From the NCBI GenBank assembly GCA_945787595.1, contig CALZJV010000350.1, positions 1 to 6,563 on the forward strand: a DNA stretch of 6,563 bases, written 5' to 3'. The first letter of the stretch is position 1, and every line of letters begins with the position of its first letter. Below the pieces are notes generated by a model that was given only the letters and a program-made list of their open reading frames with translations, searched no databases and was not told the origin of the DNA. Positions 1 through 6,036 of this stretch are shown one piece after another. The stretch comes from an uncultured Desulfobacterales bacterium. GTDB taxonomy: Bacteria > Desulfobacterota > Desulfobacteria > Desulfobacterales > JAFDCJ01. The position numbers and the translations under genes are program-made.

Positions 1-578
1 GTATGCGCAAGCTGAATGACTTGCTTCGTTTAGGGGTATTTTCATTTCAGACTTGGTTTTTATTGTAAAACTCAATGAATTGGTCAAAATGAGATTTGAA
101 AAAGTCAGAAAGCTGGCTATTGAGATAAACCCAAATAAGCTGAAATTACATGTTTCAAATAGTATCGCAGGGAGTTTTTGAGAATGATCTTGTATTCTCT
201 TATTCAGGTGAATCCTTGCTTCAATTATAGGTAACGCTTTTTACCGGTTGCACTATGACAAACATACAAATTATCAGCCTCAAAAAGATTGTGTAAAGCG
301 TGCCTCAATAAAATCCAGTGAATTAATTGATTTTATTATATATTCGTTCAGGTAACACATAATCGGTCTGTCTATTTTTGCAATGAATTGCCATATTTCT
401 TGGGCGATCTTTTATTGTTTGCTTTTCAGATGACTATATCTCAAAGACCAAATCGTACATGAATGAGGAACTGACACTCGCCACAGAGAATTTACGATAC
501 TACACCTCTGACCTTGTTTGATCCATTCCTGTGCTTCTGTCTGAATGGGACCCTTAGCTTACAGCTCAATTCCGGCTT
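1..578. other. AT-rich non-coding stretch downstream of nuoN, no supported gene
   Basis: This region is visibly richer in A and T than the nuo genes and has no open frame of gene length on either strand. Several open stretches of about 40-50 codons read somewhat like protein: minus strand 415-558 and 283-411 in the same frame, separated by a single TAA at 412-414; plus strand 387-518; and a plus-strand stretch ending at a TAA near 352. None has a convincing start codon with a ribosome binding site, and they conflict with one another in strand. AT-rich DNA can give such stretches by chance, so decayed genes are possible but not shown. No tRNA, rRNA, CRISPR or strong terminator was seen. Confidence 0.5.
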
Positions 579-1997
579 TTACATTAAAGCGCCGGCTGCC
601 GCTCTGGCCAGTTCAAAGAGATAGGTGGGATAGATGCCGACCACAACCATCACGACGACCAGAATGCCGGTGAGTATCGTGGTGGGCGGGGAAAGGTGAA
701 GGGGCGGCTGCTCCGCTTCCGGTTCCAGCAGATAGGCTGCTTTTAGAATTAGAAGATAGTAGTAAAGCGAGATGACCACGTTGATCATGGCGATCAAAAC
801 CAGGGTGAAATAGCCGCTTTGCATGGCGGCGGCAAAAACCAGGAATTTCCCGGTAAAGCCGATGGTCGGGGGGATGCCTGCCAGACTGAAGACCGAAACC
901 ATCAATGCCATGGCCAGCAACGGTGAGCGGTGATGCAAGCCCGCCAGTTGGGAAATTTCCAGATTCCGGCCGTCGTCGGCGACTTTAACCACGACTAGAA
1001 AAGCGCTGAATTTCATTACCAACAACGTCACGGCATAGAAGATGACACTCGTGTAACCGGCGGGCGTCATACTCAAAATTCCGATGAGCACATAACCGGC
1101 ATGGGCGACGGCGGAGTATGCCAGAAGTCTTTTGAGATCCTTTTGAACAATGGCAGCCAGATTGCCCAAAGTCATGGAAATAATGGAAAGTGTGACCAGC
1201 GCATGGACCAGATAAATGCTGCCGGGGCCGGTTACGGCCATCATGCGGGTGAGAATAGCAATGGCTGCTACTTTGGAAGCCGTCGCAATGTAGGCCGTTG
1301 CCTGATTCGCTGCGCCCTGATAGACATCCGGCGCCCAGAAATGAAAAGGGAAGACGGCAAGTTTGAAGAAAAATCCGCACAAGGTCAACAGCATTCCGAT
1401 GAGCACCGTCGGCGTATCGAGGATGCCGGGCAGGACCCGAATCATATCCGTTATATAGGTGGCCTGGGTGGTACTGTATAGTAAAGCGACGCCGAATAGC
1501 ATTACGGCTGAAGCAAAGATCCCCACCAGAAAGTATTTGATGCCGGCCTCCAGACTCATTTTCTCATCACGCCTCAAGGCAACCAGGATGTAAAGTGAAT
1601 AGCTGGAAAGTTCCAGGGCGACATAGATGGTCAGGATGTGAACGCTGCTGACAAGCAACATCATGGCCAAGGTGCAGACAAACAGCAAAAAATAAAATTC
1701 GGGGTGGAGCCGCTCGGAAATACTTTTTAATTCTGAACAGATACTGACGATCAGAAAAAGCCCCAGGGACAGCAATACTTTAAACACCTGGGAGAATAGA
1801 TCCACCCGGTAGGTGTTAAAAAAAAGAAATCCTTGCTGGTTGACGGCTGCCAGACTAACGACGACACCCAGGACCGCCAGAACGAGGGCGGTGTAATAAT
1901 CGCGCCGGGGCGTGGAATGTTTTGACATGGACAGGCACAGAAAAGCCACGCCGCCGGCAAAATAAAAAAGTTCAGGATAAAAGAGAAACCAATTCAT
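579..1997 (-). CDS. nuoN: NADH-quinone oxidoreductase subunit N (complex I, NuoN)
   Basis: Third antiporter-like membrane subunit of complex I, next to NuoK; its proton path couples directly to the NuoJ/NuoK region. The 472-residue product (485 in E. coli) has about 14 hydrophobic helices. Expected channel residues are present: Glu129 on TM5 (YVALELSSYSLYILVA), Lys212 on TM7 (FFFKLAVFPFHFWAPDVYQG), Lys242 on TM8 (TASKVAA) and Lys384 on TM12 (GFTGKFLVF), matching E. coli Glu133, Lys217, Lys247 and Lys395. QKDLKRLLAYSAVAHAGY (285-302) and SLAGIPPTIGF (371-381) are further family signatures. An extra lysine, Lys329 in LLVMKFSAF, sits where most relatives have a small or polar residue. The ATG overlaps the nuoM stop by one base and has no clear ribosome binding site, which suggests translation by re-initiation after nuoM. 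It is the last nuo gene of the cluster. Confidence 0.96.
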   Translation of the reverse strand: MNWFLFYPELFYFAGGVAFLCLSMSKHSTPRRDYYTALVLAVLGVVVSLAAVNQQGFLFFNTYRVDLFSQVFKVLLSLGLFLIVSICSELKSISERLHPEFYFLLFVCTLAMMLLVSSVHILTIYVALELSSYSLYILVALRRDEKMSLEAGIKYFLVGIFASAVMLFGVALLYSTTQATYITDMIRVLPGILDTPTVLIGMLLTLCGFFFKLAVFPFHFWAPDVYQGAANQATAYIATASKVAAIAILTRMMAVTGPGSIYLVHALVTLSIISMTLGNLAAIVQKDLKRLLAYSAVAHAGYVLIGILSMTPAGYTSVIFYAVTLLVMKFSAFLVVVKVADDGRNLEISQLAGLHHRSPLLAMALMVSVFSLAGIPPTIGFTGKFLVFAAAMQSGYFTLVLIAMINVVISLYYYLLILKAAYLLEPEAEQPPLHLSPPTTILTGILVVVMVVVGIYPTYLFELARAAAGALM

Positions 1998-3469
1998 TAC
2001 AGTAAACCATTGATAAACGGGATCGATGCTGTCTCGATCATATCGAACATCAGGGTCGGATAGAGTCCGAATATCACCAGTACAATCAGCAGAATCATCC
2101 GGGGTATGCCCAGGCCAAAGGGCATATCCGGCAAGTGCGCGTATTTTTCATTCTTGGGGCCGTAAAAGGTATGCTGAACCATCCGAAGCATAAACAGCGC
2201 GCTGACCACCAGGGCACATACGGCCAGAGCACCGCGGACCGGATAGGTCTTGAACGCTGCAATAAAGACCATCAGTTCCCCCCAGAAACTGGCCAGAAAG
2301 GGAATACCCATGCTGGCCATGGCGGCTACGATAAAATAGGTCGAAGCCACGGGCATTATGCGGCTCAGTCCACCCAGTTCCGCAATTATTTTGGTGTGGG
2401 TCCGATCATAGATGTAGCCCACCGAGGAAAAGAATAAGGCCGTCATAATGCCATGGCCAAACATCTGAAAGACCGCACCGTTTAACCCATCCACGGACAC
2501 AGTAGATAGTCCGAGTCCCACGATACCCATATGAGAAACGCTGGAGTATCCGATGACGTACTTTAAATCCTTCTGACTCAACCCCACAAAAACCCCGTAG
2601 ATAATGCCGATAGTTGCCAGCACGGCCATGAGCTGGGCCCAGTGTTGCCAGCCTTGCGGGCAAATAAAAATGGCAACACGCAGAACGGCAAATGCACCGA
2701 TCTTCATAAGTACCCCGGCATGCACCATACTCACCGCATGGGGGGCGGCCACATGGCCCACCGGAGACCAGGTGTGAAAGGGCCAGACACCGGCCAGGAT
2801 GCCGAACCCGATGTATAACAGGATGAAGGCAAATTTCTGTTGCAAAGGGCTAAACGTACCCGGTCGCATTAAAACGGTTACATCAAACGTATTTAAACCG
2901 GATTGCACAAAAAGGTAGATAATAGCCGGCAATACCAGAGCACTGCCCGCCAGCAGGTATAGGGTCAACTTCATGGCGCCGTATTCTTTGCGCGTTGTGC
3001 CCCAGATAACGATAAGCAGGTACATGGGAAAAAGGGATACATCATACCAGATGAATATGAAGAAAAGATCCATACTCATAAAAAGTCCGAAGACTGCGGT
3101 GACCATAACAAAATAGAAAGCATAAAACTCTTTGACGCGGTAGTCCAACTCCCACATGGTCACCACGCCGGTAAAAAACACAATGCCGGTCAGCAGCAGC
3201 ATGGGAAGGTTGAAGCCGTCGGCGGCGTTGAAATACGATATTCCCAGGGACTCCACCCATGGGATGTTTTCAACGAACTGCAGTCCCCCCAGGTTCTTAT
3301 CGTAGGCAAAGAACAGATAAAGTGAGAAGATCAAGGTAATGCCGGAAAAAATGGCACTGACCCATTTGATCTGGGCCTTGCGTTCCCCCGGCAGAATAAG
3401 GATCACCACAAGACCCGTCACGCAGCTCAGCAATATGGCTGTAAGATATGGGAAACTGGCATATTCCAT
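1997..3469 (-). CDS. nuoM: NADH-quinone oxidoreductase subunit M (complex I, NuoM), divergent proton channel
   Basis: Second antiporter-like membrane subunit of complex I, placed between NuoL and NuoN. The 490-residue product (509 in E. coli) has about 14 hydrophobic helices. Family motifs include KEFYAF (113-118), FPMYLLIVIWG (147-157), PFHTW (230-234), the TM8 lysine Lys256 in HAGVLMKIGAF, SQKDLKYVIGYSSVSHMG (298-315), His339 in FGHGIM, and Glu398 on TM12 (FWGELM), matching E. coli Lys265 and Glu407. Two key sites differ: the TM5 glutamate (E. coli Glu144) is Asp143 in WYDVSLFPMY, and the TM7 lysine (E. coli Lys234) is Leu225 in GILAGVWPFH. The usual WLPDAH motif reads WSPVGH. The reading frame is intact, so this looks like a functional variant and not decay. 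The ATG has no visible Shine-Dalgarno sequence and follows a tandem-repeat gap. The stop overlaps the nuoN start (TAATG). Confidence 0.95.
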   Translation of the reverse strand: MEYASFPYLTAILLSCVTGLVVILILPGERKAQIKWVSAIFSGITLIFSLYLFFAYDKNLGGLQFVENIPWVESLGISYFNAADGFNLPMLLLTGIVFFTGVVTMWELDYRVKEFYAFYFVMVTAVFGLFMSMDLFFIFIWYDVSLFPMYLLIVIWGTTRKEYGAMKLTLYLLAGSALVLPAIIYLFVQSGLNTFDVTVLMRPGTFSPLQQKFAFILLYIGFGILAGVWPFHTWSPVGHVAAPHAVSMVHAGVLMKIGAFAVLRVAIFICPQGWQHWAQLMAVLATIGIIYGVFVGLSQKDLKYVIGYSSVSHMGIVGLGLSTVSVDGLNGAVFQMFGHGIMTALFFSSVGYIYDRTHTKIIAELGGLSRIMPVASTYFIVAAMASMGIPFLASFWGELMVFIAAFKTYPVRGALAVCALVVSALFMLRMVQHTFYGPKNEKYAHLPDMPFGLGIPRMILLIVLVIFGLYPTLMFDMIETASIPFINGLL

Positions 3470-3481
3470 AGTTAAAACAAA

Positions 3482-3518
3482 TGTCTAAAGTGAACTAAAG
3501 TGCCTAAAATGTCTAAAA
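3482..3518. repeat. Four tandem 9-10 base units between nuoL and nuoM
   Basis: Read on the plus strand the units are TGTCTAAAG (3482-3490), TGAACTAAAG (3491-3500), TGCCTAAAA (3501-3509) and TGTCTAAAA (3510-3518). On the coding (minus) strand the consensus is YTTTAGRCA, one unit having an extra base. They fill most of the 55-base gap and end 12 bases before the nuoM ATG, where no Shine-Dalgarno sequence is seen. They could be a binding array, a slippage-prone spacer, or a copy of a dispersed intergenic repeat; the sequence does not tell. Confidence 0.75.
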
Positions 3519-3524
3519 TTAAGG

Positions 3525-5399
3525 TTAAAAGAAAAAGTACAATACCAGCAGGACGATGACCACAAAGATTGCCAAGAGCTTGTACTGAATCATTCCCAGG
3601 TGTAAAAGGGAGATGAACCGCCCGGTTTCAACGGTTCCGCGGCCCAATCCGTCTATTCCCCCGTCAATTACCCGGTTGTCATTTTTGGTACACAATTTGG
3701 AAATGCCACCGTAGATGACGACATCCAAAAATCGCCGGTAAAAACGATCGATGTACCAACGCTCGGAAAATAAAGTATTTAAAGGCGCAATTTTTTCAAC
3801 AAATCCAACCTGTTCCGCCTCACGGCGACCGAATTCCAGCCAGGCCAAAACCACCCCTATGGCGGCCGATCCCAAGGCTACAAACGGCAGCCAGACATGG
3901 TGGCCGCCTTGGGCTGGGTTTACGGTTTTCAGCCCTTTAAAGAATTCTTCCAGAGAACCCTGAAAAAAGCCCAGCAGCACCGTAACCGCAGTCAGGATGA
4001 TGAGCGGCCAGCCCATTAACCAGTATGTGGCCTGTCTATGAGCGTGTCCGTGAGCGGTATTCGGATCGGTCTTATCTTCTTTTGGTTTACGTTCTTTTGG
4101 AAAAACAATGATAAAGATCAGCCGGAAGGCGTAATAGGCGGTTAAAAACGCGCCGAGCAGTCCGGCCGCCAGCCATATGGGATTTTTCAAATCAGCCAGA
4201 GCAGCCAGGATGACCTCCTTGCTGAAAAAGCCGGAAAAAGGCGGTAATCCGGCCAGCGCCGCCACGGCAATGGCCGTACAAATCATTGGGATTTTTAACC
4301 GGCGTCCTCCCAGGCGGCTGATCTCAAATACGTCGTTGCTTTCGAAGGCATGGATGAAAACCCCGGCGCAAAGAAACAACAAGGCCTTGAATCCGGCGTG
4401 CGTGGTGAGGTGGAACATTCCGGCAAAATAGCTGCCGGCGGCCAATCCCATGATCATAAATCCCAGCTGGCTGATGGTGGAGTAAGCCCAGACCTGTTTG
4501 ATATCCCGGCTTACCATGGCCATGGTAGACGCCAGCAACATACTGATGGTGCCGATGGTAAGAAACACGGTCATAGCGGTGGCCGAATGACTGAAAAACG
4601 GAAACAGACGGGCAAACAGGAAGACGCCGGCCGCCACCATGGTGGCTGAGTGCAGCAGGGCGCTGACCGGCGTCGGTCCTTCCATGGCGTCCGGTAGCCA
4701 GGTCATCAGCGGAAATTGAGCGCTTTTGCCGATGATGCCGCCAAAAATCAGAAGAGAAGAAAAAGTGATCAGCGCCGGTGACATGCGGACCGCTGTTTGC
4801 GGGTCGTTGATCTCCAGAATATTTAAATTGCCCAGATGAACCAGCACTAACAGCAACCCCAGGAAAAAAGCCACGTCCCCAAAACGAGTCATCACAAATG
4901 CTTTTTTGCCGGCCTCGGTGGCACTGAATTTTTTATACCAGAAACCGATGAGCAGATAAGATGATAGGCCTACCAGCTCCCAGAAGATATAGAGCTGAAG
5001 CATGGTAAGTGATATGGTCAAGTTCATCATCGCCCAGGCAAAAAGTGACATGAACGCGTAGTACCTTGAAAATCCGACATCGCCGGCCATATATCCCAAG
5101 GAATACACTTGAACTAGAAAACTGATGGCCGCTACTACGGCGAGCATAAGCAGGCTGGTTTGATCAAGCAGAAAACCAAAGGGGACGTTAATGTCGCCGG
5201 ATACGATCCAGCGGGTCAGGTACCGGACCGGTGCTTCCAGATGCCAGCCAACAACGAGTAAAAAAATCGCGCCGACAAGGGAAATCGCAACGGCGGCAAT
5301 TGACAACCCGGCGGAAAGCCGTGGATAGGCCCTGGTGAAAACCATGATCGAAATAAATGCGACAAACGGCAGCAGTGTTGTCAATGTGGCGATCAGCAA
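3525..5399 (-). CDS. nuoL: NADH-quinone oxidoreductase subunit L (complex I, NuoL)
   Basis: Largest antiporter-like membrane subunit of complex I, at the far end of the membrane arm; forms a proton path and carries the long lateral helix that runs along NuoM and NuoN. The 624-residue product compares with 613 in E. coli. Key channel residues are present: Glu141 on TM5 (FWELVGLSSYLLIGFW), Asp175 (RFGDV), Lys225 on TM7 (GKSAQFPLMTWLPDAM), His250 (LLHSATMV), His334 and Lys338 (THAGFKALLFL), and Lys394 on TM12 (GFFSKEVIL). These match E. coli Glu144, Asp178, Lys229, His254, His338, Lys342 and Lys399. The C-terminal part (about 540-624) fits the lateral helix and final membrane anchor, ending YFFF. 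A loop near 450-454 is His-rich (HGHAH). The start is TTG, supported by GGAGG 8 bases upstream. The TTG start and the repeat-filled upstream gap are the unusual features. Confidence 0.95.
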   Translation of the reverse strand: MLIATLTTLLPFVAFISIMVFTRAYPRLSAGLSIAAVAISLVGAIFLLVVGWHLEAPVRYLTRWIVSGDINVPFGFLLDQTSLLMLAVVAAISFLVQVYSLGYMAGDVGFSRYYAFMSLFAWAMMNLTISLTMLQLYIFWELVGLSSYLLIGFWYKKFSATEAGKKAFVMTRFGDVAFFLGLLLVLVHLGNLNILEINDPQTAVRMSPALITFSSLLIFGGIIGKSAQFPLMTWLPDAMEGPTPVSALLHSATMVAAGVFLFARLFPFFSHSATAMTVFLTIGTISMLLASTMAMVSRDIKQVWAYSTISQLGFMIMGLAAGSYFAGMFHLTTHAGFKALLFLCAGVFIHAFESNDVFEISRLGGRRLKIPMICTAIAVAALAGLPPFSGFFSKEVILAALADLKNPIWLAAGLLGAFLTAYYAFRLIFIIVFPKERKPKEDKTDPNTAHGHAHRQATYWLMGWPLIILTAVTVLLGFFQGSLEEFFKGLKTVNPAQGGHHVWLPFVALGSAAIGVVLAWLEFGRREAEQVGFVEKIAPLNTLFSERWYIDRFYRRFLDVVIYGGISKLCTKNDNRVIDGGIDGLGRGTVETGRFISLLHLGMIQYKLLAIFVVIVLLVLYFFF

Positions 5400-5407
5400 C
5401 GCCGGAT

Positions 5408-5412
5408 CCTCC
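5408..5412 (-). promoter_or_regulatory. Shine-Dalgarno sequence deciding the nuoL TTG start
   Basis: On the minus strand GGAGG (5408-5412) lies 8 bases before the TTG at 5397-5399. This is the strongest ribosome binding site in the window and the main reason for accepting TTG as the nuoL start: the frame is open further upstream to a TGA at 5484-5486 but holds no ATG or GTG there. Confidence 0.8.
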
Positions 5413-5455
5413 AGGTAGAAGTCATTTTGATACTCGTAAATTAGAAAAAAATATC

Positions 5456-5546
5456 TTTGGTGCTTGGAATAACAAAAAAAAATTCACGGATAAACATCCA
5501 AGGGCTTCAAAATCGATGTTTAAAATCTCAAATTCCAAGCACCAAA
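5456..5546. repeat. 15 bp perfect inverted repeat
   Basis: TTTGGTGCTTGGAAT at 5456-5470 is the exact reverse complement of 5532-5546, with 61 bases between the arms. The right arm shares 5543-5546 with the left arm of the 14 bp inverted repeat (5543-5679), so the two full stems cannot form at the same time. Confidence 0.75.
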
Positions 5547-5570
5547 TAACAAATAAATCTCAAATTCCAA
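5523..5570. repeat. 16 bp exact direct repeat
   Basis: AAATCTCAAATTCCAA occurs at 5523-5538 and again at 5555-5570, a 32-base period. The copies flank the CAAATAACAAATAA arm. This internal duplication supports the view that the element is modular or has grown by slippage or nested insertion. Confidence 0.8.
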
Positions 5571-5679
5571 TGATCAATGAACAAAACAATCGGCCTGAGA
5601 CGAGAAGTTCGACTGAGGCTCATTCAAAATATCCAGCCAAGTCAAATTTGGAATTTTGGTCATTGTTATTTGTTATTTG
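5543..5679. repeat. 14 bp perfect inverted repeat with inner arms (large hairpin)
   Basis: CAAATAACAAATAA at 5543-5556 is the exact reverse complement of 5666-5679. Inside it, CAAATTCCAA (5561-5570) pairs with TTGGAATTTTG (5648-5658) apart from one extra base. Near the centre, GCCTGAG (5593-5599) pairs with CTGAGGC (5613-5619) with one mismatch. Together they would make a long interrupted hairpin, in DNA or in the nuo transcript, with the nuoL start about 145 bases downstream of its base. Confidence 0.75.
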
Positions 5680-5717
5680 TGATTTAACATTTTCGGAACC
5701 CCAGTAAGGTGGCAGCT

Positions 5718-5733
5718 CATTAAAGTGTTCCTT
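5718..5733 (-). promoter_or_regulatory. Orphan ribosome binding site and ATG just after nuoK
   Basis: Directly after the nuoK stop codon the minus strand reads AAGGA (5729-5733), an 8-base spacer, then ATG (5718-5720), a well-formed translation start. The reading frame gives only 15 residues (MSCHLTGVPKMLNHK) and stops at 5673-5675, inside the repeat element. The peptide matches nothing I recognise. It may be a chance match, a tiny leader peptide, or the remains of a start site for a downstream gene that was separated from its body when the repeat element arrived. The sequence alone does not decide between these. Confidence 0.35.
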
Positions 5734-6036
5734 TTACTTAAGTAAATTATAATCACTTGGATCCATCGATCCGGTTCGTCGATAGGCCCATACGATCAGG
5801 GCCAATCCTATGGAAACTTCAGCACCGGCGATGGCAAACACAAACAGTACGATAGCCTGGCCTTCCAGATGCTGCCAGAGAAGGGACGAACCGACCAATA
5901 TGATGGCAACGGCATTCAGCATGATTTCTACCCCCAATAAAATCATAATCAGGCTGCGGCGTGCTACGACACATAATATCCCCATCAAAAAGAGCAAGCC
6001 CGCCAGTATGAGAACATGGCCAAAGGGAACAATCAT
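5734..6036 (-). CDS. nuoK: NADH-quinone oxidoreductase subunit K (complex I, NuoK)
   Basis: Membrane subunit homologous to MrpC and mitochondrial ND4L; it helps carry the coupling signal and protons between NuoJ and NuoN. The product is 100 residues, the same length as E. coli NuoK, with three transmembrane helices (about 5-23, 29-51, 61-83). The two functionally important membrane glutamates are present: Glu37 in LLGVEIMLNA and Glu73 in IAGAEVSIGLAL, matching E. coli Glu36 and Glu72. The Arg26-Arg27 pair in the first loop matches the conserved arginines there. The ATG sits inside the end of nuoJ (ATGA overlap), preceded by a GGTGAG stretch (6039-6044) that may serve as a close-spaced ribosome binding site. 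The C-terminal DYNLLK tail is family-like. Unusually, nuoL does not follow directly: a 334-base gap with a repeat element intervenes. Confidence 0.96.
   Translation of the reverse strand: MIVPFGHVLILAGLLFLMGILCVVARRSLIMILLGVEIMLNAVAIILVGSSLLWQHLEGQAIVLFVFAIAGAEVSIGLALIVWAYRRTGSMDPSDYNLLK

Larger units (their letters stand above)
5456..5690. repeat. AT-rich fold-back intergenic repeat element (MITE-like) between nuoK and nuoL
   Basis: This stretch accounts for most of the 334 bases between nuoK and nuoL. It is AT-rich, unlike the flanking genes, and is built from repeated words: CAAATAACAAATAA, AAATCTCAAATTCCAA and CCAAGCACCAAA. It contains two perfect inverted repeats (15 bp and 14 bp), a 16 bp direct repeat and an apical hairpin with one mismatch (5593-5599 with 5613-5619). 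No transposase is present, and I found no clean target-site duplication, so the ends are approximate. From memory, dispersed repeats of this type are frequent between genes in Desulfobacterota and some other environmental genomes, but a genome-wide copy count is needed to call it mobile. Either strand gives short open frames that look like protein but are translations of the repeat. Confidence 0.7.

Noticed and set aside
180..199. GAGAAT / ATTCTC inverted repeat in the left flank, a possible terminator
   Set aside because: The stem is six AT-rich base pairs with an 8-base loop, and no T run follows it in the nuo transcription direction.
572..595. Imperfect hairpin around the nuoN stop (CCGGCTTT with AAAGCGCCGG)
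   Set aside because: It overlaps the end of the coding sequence, has a 2-base bulge, and is not followed by a T-rich tract on the minus strand, so it is not a convincing intrinsic terminator.
4032..4052. His-rich loop HGHAH in NuoL as a metal-binding site
   Set aside because: His-rich loops occur at variable positions in NuoL homologues, and nothing else in the sequence supports metal binding.
5400..5480. Possible internal promoter for nuoL in the AT-rich gap
   Set aside because: AT-rich words resembling -10 boxes exist, but no pair of -35 and -10 boxes with proper spacing stands out; calling one would be guesswork.
5474..5499. Small hairpin GGAT-AAAC-ATCC followed on the minus strand by nine T residues, resembling a terminator
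   Set aside because: The stem is only 4 bp, it is separated from the T run by five bases, and a terminator here would cut nuoLMN from the operon. It is more likely part of the AT-rich repeat.
5357..5707. Plus-strand open frame of 116 codons ending in a NLEFWSLLFVICDL-like tail
   Set aside because: It runs antisense over the nuoL start and through the fold-back element. The tail is a translation of the CAAATAACAAAT / CCAAATTTGAC-type repeat, and there is no supporting ribosome binding site.
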